DNA from: an uncultured Mucilaginibacter sp.
Lineage (GTDB): Bacteria > Bacteroidota > Bacteroidia > Sphingobacteriales > Sphingobacteriaceae
Direction of reading: 5' to 3'
Assembly (NCBI GenBank): GCA_903864275.1
Contig: CAIPFE010000012.1
Location: 1-64,000 of the forward strand
Length of the DNA stretch: 64,000 bases
In this document: piece after piece, positions 1 through 7,519 of the stretch
Numbering within the stretch: the first letter of the stretch is position 1
Layout of the letters: the number at the start of each line of letters is the position of its first letter
Notes under the pieces: model-generated
What the model was told of the DNA's origin: nothing
Database searches by the model: none
The model's input: only the letters and a program-made list of their open reading frames with translations
Program-made: the position numbers and the translations under genes

Positions 1-287
1 ACTGCGACGGGCTGACGAAATTCGGCGCCGATGCACGCCTTTTTGATGCCTTTTGCATATTTCCTTGCACTTGATCCCCACAAGTTCGCTACAACTACCT
101 GTATTTCAAAATGGTTTAGGTTATTCAGCAGACCCTATTTAATTATTTGATAGCGAAGCATTATCGCCCCCGTGTGTAACAACAGCAGGCTTTAAATATT
201 CGCGGGGCAAGTTGTTATTACGTTGTTACTTTCCGGTGCCTAATATAACATGATTTATAATAATGTGAAACCCATTGCGACAGCGTA

Positions 288-527
288 GCGTTCACTTCAC
301 CATAGCACAGGCAATTATTTTATCGTGAACGCCTGAAAATCAATTAGTTGATTTTTGCAAATATTAAAAAAATGCAAAAACGAATATTTCGCGAAATCCC
401 ATTCCGACGGCAAAAAATCGAATCCTTTCGCCTTTTTTTTCCGTCTCAGCAGGTTCTCTCGCAGAGGAACCTGCGTTGTCTCGGGATACTGCAGCGCAGG
501 GTCTCGTACCGAAGACCCTGCTGGGAC
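288..527. other. Hairpin-rich non-coding stretch
   Basis: Several inverted repeats lie close together: GCGTTCAC at 288-295 with its complement at 325-332, an 8-bp stem with a TTAG loop at 336-355, GCAGGTTC/GAACCTGC at 449-474, and GCAGGGTCT/AGACCCTGC at 496-521. An outer arm at 443-453 can also pair with 517-527 with one wobble, giving a branched fold of about 85 nt. An open frame crosses it, but the density of stems argues against coding. It may be a mobile-element end, a REP-like element or a structured RNA; nothing identifies which. Bases 1-287 show no gene I can support. Confidence 0.45.
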
Positions 528-605
528 AGAAGATATTGGCCAAACCAGTGGTTCAAGGGAAAATTGCCAAGAACAGATATTACGTTTGAATTGGTGTTTG
601 ATGTT

Positions 606-938
606 ATGACTGAAACAAACACGTGGAGGAACGACAGAGATTCAGGACACGAAAGAAGTCTCAATAGATTTTCCGAATTATTGCGAAGGGCTTATGAACC
701 AACTGCGTTAAGTCGAGCAGACCAGTTTCACTGGAATAAAATGATAGGAACCATACTGCCCTTCGATCCGCAAGGCCTTGCTCTAATTGCTACATTTACA
801 AAAAAGTGGAATCTAAATCACAGTTTTAAAGATTTGTCACAATCAATTGAAGCCAGTAATGATCAAAAACTGTTACTTCGTGTTGCAAATGGCATAATCT
901 CTGGCGATAAAGGTGGTGACTTCGAGGTGCTTTCTTAA
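606..938 (+). CDS. Hypothetical protein, possibly a gene remnant
   Basis: An open frame of 110 residues starts at ATG 606. The frame stays open upstream to about 348, but that part runs through strong hairpins and reads as unlikely protein. The product from 606 on looks protein-like, with mixed charged and hydrophobic residues and motifs such as RADQFHWNKMIG. I do not recognise a family. There is no signal peptide or membrane segment. It may be the 3' end of a larger decayed gene. The gap after it (939-1198) holds only an 8-bp stem at 1114-1145 (CCCGCTGA/TCAGCGGG) and no gene. Confidence 0.35.
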   Translation: MTETNTWRNDRDSGHERSLNRFSELLRRAYEPTALSRADQFHWNKMIGTILPFDPQGLALIATFTKKWNLNHSFKDLSQSIEASNDQKLLLRVANGIISGDKGGDFEVLS

Positions 939-1198
939 AATGTAAAAAGCTATCCAATAACCTTCTCGGTTTGTGGTTGGTGTTATCACAGCACCACAAA
1001 AACGTGTGTTAAGGTACAGTGATAAGATCGACCGTATGCTGGATATATTGGGCTGAAAAAAAATATTCCCCATATTTATTGTGTAGCACAGCACTCCACT
1101 CGGCGAACTTTAGCCCGCTGAAAAACATAAAGTGAAATCAGCGGGACGCCGATCCTGCCGTGCTATGCGCGAAACGCCTTCCAAATTCCCTCCCCCCC

Positions 1199-1666
1199 TC
1201 AAAACCCAAACGCCGCATAAGTAACCCTATTGATGGACCCGGTACCGAATGAGTAGTTAAGTCCCTGGTTTTCGCCGCCCGTGCCGCCTAATTTGCCCCA
1301 ATAAGCGGTTGGGTAACTATTGTTGTTCAGGTGCGAGAATACCAGCGGCCCCGATACGACAACCGATACATGGCCGTGTGCCTGCCCGAGCTCTGCCGAA
1401 GTAAGGCCGCATAATACCAATTGCCCTGCGTCGGCCCGGTCTTTGGCAAGCGCTTCCTTCGGAGCCATATTGCCGGCGCCGTCCGTCAATTGTTCCCATC
1501 CATTGGTTTCATTACGAAACCAGGCAACAATATCGTCGGCCATTCCGGCCGACATGGCCACGCCAAGGTTGGCGCAAACTGCTTTTACAAATCCGCTGCA
1601 GTCCGCCTTGTTTGCCTCCCAGTCGTTCTGGCAGGCATCAATAACTTTTTGAGCTTTTGGGTCCAT
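1199..1666 (-). CDS. Papain-like (NlpC/P60-type) amidase candidate
   Basis: This 155-residue protein has the layout of small cysteine peptidases of the NlpC/P60/CHAP superfamily. ADCSGFVKAV places a candidate catalytic Cys at residue 23 at the start of a helix, and HGHVSVVVSG gives candidate catalytic His 97 or 99 at the start of a strand. Such enzymes usually cut peptide bonds in peptidoglycan stem peptides. There is no signal peptide, so the protein either acts in the cytoplasm or leaves by a dedicated route, as type VI amidase effectors do; that reading is inference. It stands alone, divergent from a lipoprotein gene. A C-terminal Gly/Asn-rich stretch (about 105-155) has no recognised domain. 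Confidence 0.5.
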   Translation of the reverse strand: MDPKAQKVIDACQNDWEANKADCSGFVKAVCANLGVAMSAGMADDIVAWFRNETNGWEQLTDGAGNMAPKEALAKDRADAGQLVLCGLTSAELGQAHGHVSVVVSGPLVFSHLNNNSYPTAYWGKLGGTGGENQGLNYSFGTGSINRVTYAAFGF

Positions 1667-1809
1667 AGTGTTAAGGTTAGATTTATTTTGAATGGTTTAA
1701 GTTATAAATAATCAATTAAATTTCAAAATCAAAAGCATCGTTTTTAATTCGCCCTTTTGATTTTTTGCAACGAAAACCCCACCCCTGCATTGATAGAAAT
1801 AAAAAAAAA

Positions 1810-2187
1810 ATGAAAACAAATTTTAAAAAGATCGCCGTAGTGGGGTTGCTTTCGGCAAGCTTAATTGCCGGCTGTAAGAAGGAACAAAGCACTGATAAAA
1901 ATTCGCCACCGCCGGCTAGGTACCAGGTTACTGACCGGATGCAGGTTAACAACGAAGACAGTAAGCCACGACCGTTTAACACCCTGCCGGTGATTAACGA
2001 CGATGCAGTAGCCTTTGACGGAGAAGCCTTAAGCCGCGGACAGGTGACCTTGAAAAATACCGGCGGCGGAGACCTGTTATTAAAAGTGGAAGCTAACACC
2101 GGCGAAAAACTAACGTTAGCTCAAAACTACGCCGCGGCCGACGGCTTCGCCAGCGGAACGGTTTATTATGCTTTGAAAAACAATTAA
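1810..2187 (+). CDS. Small lipoprotein, unknown function
   Basis: The start is placed at ATG 1810 because the codons before it (open from 1765) are not signal-like. From 1810 the protein has a textbook lipoprotein signal: MKTNFKK, a hydrophobic stretch, then the lipobox LIAGC with the lipidated Cys at about residue 19. The mature 105 or so residues are hydrophilic, with a possible beta-rich end (GQVTLKNTGGGDLLLKVEA). I do not recognise the family. It is divergent from the amidase-like gene and is followed by a good terminator. A role as partner or immunity protein of the amidase is conceivable, but only the adjacency suggests it. Confidence 0.65.
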   Translation: MKTNFKKIAVVGLLSASLIAGCKKEQSTDKNSPPPARYQVTDRMQVNNEDSKPRPFNTLPVINDDAVAFDGEALSRGQVTLKNTGGGDLLLKVEANTGEKLTLAQNYAAADGFASGTVYYALKNN

Positions 2188-2199
2188 ATATTCTTCAAC

Positions 2200-2230
2200 A
2201 AAAGGACCAATCCCGATGGTTGGTCCTTTT
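2200..2230 (+). terminator. Intrinsic terminator after the 1810 lipoprotein gene
   Basis: An 11-bp perfect stem, AAAAGGACCAA (2200-2210) with TTGGTCCTTTT (2220-2230), lies 13 nt after the stop codon and ends in a T run. It would stop plus-strand transcription before the convergent blaR1-like gene. Confidence 0.85.
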
Positions 2231-2340
2231 GCCCTCCGCCGGTGCAAACGTTCTACTTGAACCAGCGGAGGGTTGATTAAGTTGATGTAGATCGGGTTTT
2301 AACTTAATCAACCACTCACTTAATCTAACCGAGATTTTAA

Positions 2341-4698
2341 TTATTCGTGGTGCGAATAGGTCCAGTTCCAGCCGGTACCGGTATTATCAGGCTGGTATTT
2401 TTCCTTATATTTTTTATACACCTCGTCGCTTTGCTTTTTTCCGTTTATGATCACCCCTTTATTACTGAGCGTGAAGGTCAAATTGTTCGGATCGGTGATC
2501 AAGCCATCCTGCAGCAGGTCGGCGATAAGCTTTTTATCTCTTTCAACTTCCACTCTATCTCGTTCTTTGCGAAGTGAGTCAGAATATGCGTCCCAGCGAT
2601 TATAGTTCTTTGCGCTGGCCGAATAGGCTTCCGAAGTGCCATCATTATACGCGTTCTTGTTGTAGCCGGAATTTGCATCTTCCTTTCCCTGGAAAACACC
2701 GCTTGTTGAACCATCGGGTTGGTCGGTATCCCCGTTATTTCTATGGCCATTCATCAGATCCCACTTGTTTGTATCAAATTTATAAAACCATATCCAATCG
2801 CGGTGGCCGCTATGCTGGCCGTCTACGTATTCGGCCCTGTATTTTCTATAAATACCCTCAGGCTGCTTTTTATAGTTCACAACAAACTCAGTTGTACCGA
2901 TCTTAAATGAGAGATCATTTGTGCTGGTAATGATACCATCTTTCAACATCTCGCCGATGATGCGCTGTGTCTTGACGCCATCACTTCCAAACCTGTTGTT
3001 GCGATTTGTATTGCTGCTGTAGTTGCCGTTATCACCCTTTTTGTAAAATTTCGTGTAGATCCTTTGATACACATCTTCCGGCATCCGCACGCCGTTAACG
3101 ATCAGCTCCCGTTTGTCCAGGTGTGTGGTGATGCTCAGGTGGTTGGTATCCGTTATCAGGTGTTCGCGGTAGAGCTCCCGGCCAATGTCGTGCGTCTGCT
3201 TTAAAGTTTTCAGAATATTGCTGTCAGGCTTTTCCAGCAATAGTTGTGAGTTAAGCCTGGCCGTCATTAGCTTCGCCAGCTGGTTTGAATCAGCCTTTCC
3301 CAGCTGGGATAGGTATAAGTTGGCATTAAACCCCTGGTTTTCGGGGAAACCTGGGAGAGCGCTGTTTACCTTTAATAAACTGTCCAGGTTATAGTTAACT
3401 AAGGTCAACTGGTTATTGCCGGTCAATAGCAGCGTATCAGGACTGATCTGCCGCAACTGGCCCAGTAATGCATTCACGTCATTCACAGGTGCCGCCGGTT
3501 TCTTTTTTGTTGTATCGCCTTTAACTGCTTCTGCCTGTTTGGGCTGAACCTTACTTTCGTGATGGATGGCAGCCACTACCGAATGAATGGTCTTTTTGAT
3601 CTGTTCGCGGACTGTAAATGCCGACACGCCCAAACCAAGCACCACCAGGCAAACAGCCAGCATCGTTTTTTCGAACATGTTGAGCGAGTGGTTGCGGTTA
3701 GCTATCATACGTTTTACCCTCGCCAGCAGGCTGTTTTTGCCGCCCGGGAATGCCATGGCATAAGCAGTGCCTGCCGCCTTATATTCCTCGCACGAAACCA
3801 GGGCGCGAATATAATTTTCCTTATTGTTGCTTTGCGCGAGCGCCATATCGTCGCAGCAATTTTCCCTTTCTGTTTTAATTAATTGTGATAGCCAAAGCAC
3901 AGCCGGGTTAAAAAAGAAGATGATCTCCATAAAGCTTTGCAGCAGGTTTACCAGGTAGTCTCTGCGACGGATATGAGCCAGCTCATGCACTAAGATCGCC
4001 TCTACGGCATCGGCAGGCAATGAATTGATCAACCCTATCGGGATCAATATCACCGGTTTTAAATGGCCGATAACCATAGGCACCATTGCAATACCCGATT
4101 CCATTAAACGGATGGTTTGTTTGATGCGGAGTTGCTTTGCCAATTGTAAAAGCCTGTTTTCCCAAGCTTCTCCAACAGCAAAAACTTTTGTCCGCTTTAA
4201 ATAATAAACACCATGCAGCCCCACCGCCATTTGTACGCTTTTGGCGCAGATAATTAAAAACCAAATCAATACGATGATATTATAATGGCTGTTGAAATAA
4301 TTGAGCACCGTTTGCGTAATACTCTCTTTTTTATTTTCCGTGACAATTGGCGTTGCGATTTGTGCAGTAACCGGGGCAGGCGCGACGGCATTGGTCGGGT
4401 AGGTTATTGGCGCAGTCGCCGTCGTATTAGCATGGTAAGTTATCGAAGCATGATTCGCTTGCGGTTGCTGCAACTGTAGTTGCAAAATAAAGGTAAACAA
4501 CACACCGCCCGCAAATAAAGTCAGCGCGCCCACGAGCAGGTTATACCTTTTGGCAGCGCTTGCCTTTTTTGTGAAAATGATGATTGCGCCGGTTAAAATG
4601 GCAAGTAAGATTCCTTGCCACAGCGAGTGCATTAAAGTATTGCACAATGCTTTTATGATATGATCGCTTACAAGCGTGTTTGCTGTCGGGGTTTCCAT
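2341..4698 (-). CDS. BlaR1/MecR1-type M56 membrane metalloprotease sensor
   Basis: This 785-residue protein belongs to peptidase family M56. Membrane segments fall near 25-43, 52-72, 141-160 and 346-362. The zinc site HELAH is at 238-242, with the family's ENCCDD motif (Glu 289) downstream. In BlaR1/MecR1 a signal triggers proteolysis that inactivates the BlaI/MecI repressor; the gene for that repressor lies directly upstream, 28 nt away, in the same operon. The region after the last membrane segment is not a penicillin-binding domain. It carries three degenerate repeats of about 48 residues (near 506-553, 578-625, 723-772), each with a DGLITD-NNLSF-like core and a (E/D)VYxKY end. The sensed signal is therefore probably not a beta-lactam. 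Confidence 0.88.
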   Translation of the reverse strand: METPTANTLVSDHIIKALCNTLMHSLWQGILLAILTGAIIIFTKKASAAKRYNLLVGALTLFAGGVLFTFILQLQLQQPQANHASITYHANTTATAPITYPTNAVAPAPVTAQIATPIVTENKKESITQTVLNYFNSHYNIIVLIWFLIICAKSVQMAVGLHGVYYLKRTKVFAVGEAWENRLLQLAKQLRIKQTIRLMESGIAMVPMVIGHLKPVILIPIGLINSLPADAVEAILVHELAHIRRRDYLVNLLQSFMEIIFFFNPAVLWLSQLIKTERENCCDDMALAQSNNKENYIRALVSCEEYKAAGTAYAMAFPGGKNSLLARVKRMIANRNHSLNMFEKTMLAVCLVVLGLGVSAFTVREQIKKTIHSVVAAIHHESKVQPKQAEAVKGDTTKKKPAAPVNDVNALLGQLRQISPDTLLLTGNNQLTLVNYNLDSLLKVNSALPGFPENQGFNANLYLSQLGKADSNQLAKLMTARLNSQLLLEKPDSNILKTLKQTHDIGRELYREHLITDTNHLSITTHLDKRELIVNGVRMPEDVYQRIYTKFYKKGDNGNYSSNTNRNNRFGSDGVKTQRIIGEMLKDGIITSTNDLSFKIGTTEFVVNYKKQPEGIYRKYRAEYVDGQHSGHRDWIWFYKFDTNKWDLMNGHRNNGDTDQPDGSTSGVFQGKEDANSGYNKNAYNDGTSEAYSASAKNYNRWDAYSDSLRKERDRVEVERDKKLIADLLQDGLITDPNNLTFTLSNKGVIINGKKQSDEVYKKYKEKYQPDNTGTGWNWTYSHHE

Positions 4699-4726
4699 AA
4701 CTTCGGTGTATATTGGTCGGTTATTA

Positions 4727-5122
4727 TTATTCCTTTTCCAGTTTATTCAGCATTTCCTTAATTGCCTTCAGATCCTCTTTTGATGTATTTTTATTGCCCA
4801 GCAACTGCATCACCAGCTTGCTGGCCGAGCCTTTATACATCGAATCCACAAATTTATCAAGCAGGTGTTCTTTGGTTTTTTGCTCATCTTCGGCAACCAG
4901 GTAAATATGTTTCATCTGGCTTTCATCGCGGGCAAGTATGCCTTTGTCGGCCATTATCTGCATCAGCTTAAGGGTAGTGGTGTAGTTTACATCCTTTTGT
5001 TTAAGCAGTTCGTTGTTTACTTCGCGCACGGTACACGGGCCTTTTTCCCACAAAACCTGCAGTATTTCAAGCTCCGATTTGGTAGGTTCCAATTGTTTAT
5101 TTTGATCTTTTATATTCATCAC
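4727..5122 (-). CDS. BlaI/MecI/CopY family transcriptional repressor
   Basis: At 131 residues this is the usual length for BlaI. The N-terminal winged helix (ELEILQVLWEKGPCTVREV, about 15-33) and the C-terminal dimerisation half, rich in Lys and Leu, are both present. These proteins bind palindromic operators as dimers and are cut when the partner M56 protease is activated. The partner gene follows in the same operon. Two ATGs open the gene (5122 and 5119). The predicted promoter -7 box ends only 4 nt before the first ATG, so the mRNA may be leaderless. The palindrome between the promoter boxes is the likely autoregulatory operator. Confidence 0.92.
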   Translation of the reverse strand: MMNIKDQNKQLEPTKSELEILQVLWEKGPCTVREVNNELLKQKDVNYTTTLKLMQIMADKGILARDESQMKHIYLVAEDEQKTKEHLLDKFVDSMYKGSASKLVMQLLGNKNTSKEDLKAIKEMLNKLEKE

Positions 5123-5126
5123 GAAT

Positions 5127-5157
5127 CAAAGGTAGAAAAAATTTCGTACGAAACAAA
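5127..5157 (-). promoter_or_regulatory. Promoter and palindromic operator of the blaI-blaR1-like operon
   Basis: Read on the minus strand there is TTTG (5157-5154), 19 nt, then TACCTTTG (5134-5127), matching the Bacteroidota -33/-7 consensus TTTG-N17-23-TAnnTTTG. The spacer contains the perfect 12-bp palindrome TTTCGTACGAAA (5142-5153), touching the -33 box. A repressor bound there would block RNA polymerase. The -7 box ends 4 nt before the ATG at 5122. Confidence 0.8.
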
Positions 5158-5206
5158 TATTATGTAAAATAATTTTTGTTTGCTTTATAATTAGCGATAT
5201 TTAGCA

Positions 5207-5626
5207 ATGAAAAAAACGGCTTTAATACTAATCCTGTTCTGCTTTGCCTGTTCGTCCAAACCAAAAACACCTCCCGTTCATATCATTAGGGCTGATAGCG
5301 GCCGTTCAATTGAATTTAAAGGGCTGGACTACGCGATAACCAGCGAGATCAGCCGCGATTCAGTAGCCGGCATCTGGCAGGGACTGATCCCCGTTTACCG
5401 GATGCCGGCAGATACGGACATGAAAGATTACCAAAAGCCTTTGCCCGGGGTTTATCGGCTAAAGGATAGCGCCGTGGTTTTTACACCCGACACCCCGTTC
5501 GTTAAAAACCAAAATTACTTTGTCCGCTATTTTAAATTCGAGGGAGGGAACAACGCCTGGGATATTATTAAGGGTAAAAAGCGGTTAGGCAAAACGCCAT
5601 ACTCAGATTTGATTTTTAAGCAATAA
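5207..5626 (+). CDS. Small lipoprotein, unknown function
   Basis: A 139-residue protein with a short lipoprotein signal: MKKTALILILFCFAC, lipidated Cys at residue 15, followed by SSKPKTPP. The mature part is hydrophilic and mixed beta (AITSEISRDSVAGIWQGLIPVYRMP). I do not recognise the family. It diverges from the blaI-like gene, 84 nt away, so the operator at 5142-5153 could influence both. No terminator separates it from the rimP leader except the hairpin at 5674-5701. Confidence 0.65.
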   Translation: MKKTALILILFCFACSSKPKTPPVHIIRADSGRSIEFKGLDYAITSEISRDSVAGIWQGLIPVYRMPADTDMKDYQKPLPGVYRLKDSAVVFTPDTPFVKNQNYFVRYFKFEGGNNAWDIIKGKKRLGKTPYSDLIFKQ

Positions 5627-5631
5627 AGTAC

Positions 5632-5661
5632 TTGAAAAACCAATAAAAATCATTACATTTG
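5632..5661 (+). promoter_or_regulatory. Promoter of the rimP-nusA-infB operon
   Basis: TTG at 5632-5634, a 19-nt spacer and TACATTTG at 5654-5661 fit the Bacteroidota promoter consensus. Transcription would begin near 5667, so the hairpin at 5674-5701 would lie at the very 5' end of the transcript. Confidence 0.7.
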
Positions 5662-5673
5662 TATCCAAATTTA

Positions 5674-5701
5674 AAAAGAGGGGGCTATAGTCCCCTCTTT
5701 T
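5674..5701 (+). terminator. Intrinsic terminator or leader attenuator ahead of rimP
   Basis: A strong stem (AAAAGAGGGG with CCCCTCTTTT around a CTATAG core) is followed by TTTTATTT. It can end transcripts of the lipoprotein gene at 5207. It also lies downstream of the promoter at 5632-5661, so it would be transcribed in the rimP leader and may attenuate or stabilise that mRNA. Confidence 0.7.
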
Positions 5702-5752
5702 ATTTACCAATCAATCCGGATAGCGCTGGTTGTTATTGGGAGAAAGGCAGTA

Positions 5753-6217
5753 ATGAATATTGAAAAAAGAGTAAGGGAGCTGGTTGAAGAGAAGATAGCA
5801 GATAAGCCCAGCCTGTTTATATTGGACGTAAAAATGCATTCCAATGGAAAATTGATGATCCTTGTTGACGGCGACCATGGTATTGGTATTGATGATATTG
5901 CAGCCATAAGCAGGCATGTTGGTTTTAGGTTGGAAGAGGAAAATGTGATTGAAACGGCATATAATCTTGAGGTTTCATCGCCGGGGATTGATACGCCGCT
6001 TACATCAATAAGGCAATATTTAAAAAATATTGAGCGAAATTTGTCCGTTAAAATGGCAGATGGAACAAAAAGAGAAGGTAAATTAACAGGCATTACAGAA
6101 GATGCCATTGTAATTGAAGAAAAAGTAAAAGAAAAAGGGAAAAGGGCTGAAATTATTGAAAGCGTTATCCCGATAAGTAAAATAACAGAAACAAAAGTTT
6201 TAATATCATTCAAGTAA
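5753..6217 (+). CDS. rimP: Ribosome maturation factor RimP
   Basis: RimP binds the 30S subunit and helps its late assembly. The 154-residue product has the family's normal length, an N-terminal alpha/beta domain (LFILDVKMHSNGKLMILVDGD, then GIDDIAAISRHVG) and the marker YNLEVSSPGIDTPL near residues 77-90. A lysine-rich linker precedes the C-terminal SH3-like segment. It heads the conserved rimP-nusA-infB order, ending 4 nt before nusA, so co-translation is likely. ATG 5753 fits the family's N-terminus. Confidence 0.95.
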   Translation: MNIEKRVRELVEEKIADKPSLFILDVKMHSNGKLMILVDGDHGIGIDDIAAISRHVGFRLEEENVIETAYNLEVSSPGIDTPLTSIRQYLKNIERNLSVKMADGTKREGKLTGITEDAIVIEEKVKEKGKRAEIIESVIPISKITETKVLISFK

Positions 6218-6221
6218 TAAA

Positions 6222-7457
6222 ATGAGCAATATTAATTTAATTGATTCTTTTCAGGAATTTAAAGATTTCAAGAACATCGATCGCCCAACCATGATGAGCG
6301 TACTGGAGGAGGTTTTCAGAAGCATGATCCGTAAAAAATATGGGAATGACGAGAATTGCGACGTAATTGTGAATACCGATAACGGTGACCTTGAAATATG
6401 GCGCACCCGTAAGGTAATGGAAGACGGTTTTAGCGAAGATGACGACCTGGAAATTGAATTGGCCGAGGCAAAAACGTTGGACCCCAGCCTTGAAGTTGGC
6501 GATGATTACATAGAACAGGTAACCCTGGAAAGTTTTGGCCGGCGGGCAATCCTCGCCGCAAGGCAAACGTTGGTGTCCAAAATTCTGGAACTGGAAAAAG
6601 ATGAGATATTTAAAAAATATAAGGACCGCGTAGGTGAAATTGTTACCGGCGAGGTTTACCAGGTTTGGAAAAAGGAAACCCTGGTACTTGATGATGAAGG
6701 CAATGAGTTATTGCTGCCAAAATCGGAACAGATTCCTGCCGATTACTTTAAAAAAGGCGATACTGTAAAAGCAGTTGTTGATAAAGTAGAGATGCTGAAC
6801 AGTAACCCGAAGATCATTATATCACGTACAGCGCCCGAGTTTTTACAGCGTTTATTTGAAATGGAAGTGCCGGAAATTTTTGACGGACTGATCACCATTA
6901 AAAAAATTGTACGCGAACCTGGCGAAAGGGCCAAAGTTGCAGTTGAATCATATGACGACCGTATTGACCCGGTTGGGGCCTGCGTGGGTATGAAAGGATC
7001 GCGGATACATGGTATTGTACGTGAACTGAAAAACGAAAATATTGACGTGATCAATTACACCAATAACTTACAGTTATATATTCAGCGTGCATTATCGCCG
7101 GCCAAAATAACATCTATTAAGCTGGATGACGAGAAAAAAACTGCGGCAGTATATTTAAAGCCCGACCAGGTTTCGTTAGCCATTGGGCGCGGCGGCCATA
7201 ATATTAAACTGGCAGGTAAATTAACCGGCTACGAAATTGATGTTTACCGCGAAGCAGATGAAACAGATGAGGATGTGGACATTGAAGAATTCTCAGATGA
7301 AATTGAAAGCTGGATAATTGATGAATTTAAACGCATTGGTTTGGATACGGCAAAATCAGTTCTGGCACTAACCGTAAATGAACTGGTAAAACGCACCGAC
7401 CTGGAAGAAGAAACTGTTAAAGATGTGTTATCAATTCTGCAGGCCGAGTTCGAATAA
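6222..7457 (+). CDS. nusA: Transcription termination/antitermination factor NusA
   Basis: NusA binds RNA polymerase and nascent RNA and affects pausing, termination and antitermination. The 411-residue protein shows the NusA N-terminal domain (1-125), an S1 domain starting near GEIVTGEVYQVWKK (about 135-200), and two KH domains, including the KH1 signature DPVGACVGMKGSRIHGI (near 250) and KH2 IGRGGHNIKLAGKLTGYEIDVY (near 325). A short acidic helix-hairpin region ends the protein; the AR repeats of enterobacterial NusA are absent, as usual outside Proteobacteria. It is second in the operon. The leader hairpin at 5674-5701 is a possible target for its own feedback control. Confidence 0.96.
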   Translation: MSNINLIDSFQEFKDFKNIDRPTMMSVLEEVFRSMIRKKYGNDENCDVIVNTDNGDLEIWRTRKVMEDGFSEDDDLEIELAEAKTLDPSLEVGDDYIEQVTLESFGRRAILAARQTLVSKILELEKDEIFKKYKDRVGEIVTGEVYQVWKKETLVLDDEGNELLLPKSEQIPADYFKKGDTVKAVVDKVEMLNSNPKIIISRTAPEFLQRLFEMEVPEIFDGLITIKKIVREPGERAKVAVESYDDRIDPVGACVGMKGSRIHGIVRELKNENIDVINYTNNLQLYIQRALSPAKITSIKLDDEKKTAAVYLKPDQVSLAIGRGGHNIKLAGKLTGYEIDVYREADETDEDVDIEEFSDEIESWIIDEFKRIGLDTAKSVLALTVNELVKRTDLEEETVKDVLSILQAEFE

Positions 7458-7481
7458 GCATAATAACCAAAATTAAAATCG

Positions 7482-7489
7482 TATTTTTG
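7482..7489 (+). promoter_or_regulatory. Possible internal -7 box ahead of infB
   Basis: TATTTTTG fits TAnnTTTG and is followed by GCAC, a common context at Bacteroidota start sites. It lies 30 nt before the infB ATG. No convincing -33 box is visible, so this is weak evidence for a secondary infB promoter. Confidence 0.35.
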
Positions 7490-7519
7490 CACAAAATAGC
7501 AGAGAAAGCATAATAATAA

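Noticed and set aside
1..70. 3' end of a gene entering from the left
   Set aside because: A short open stretch ends in a stop near 70, but about 22 codons without recognisable sequence do not support a call.
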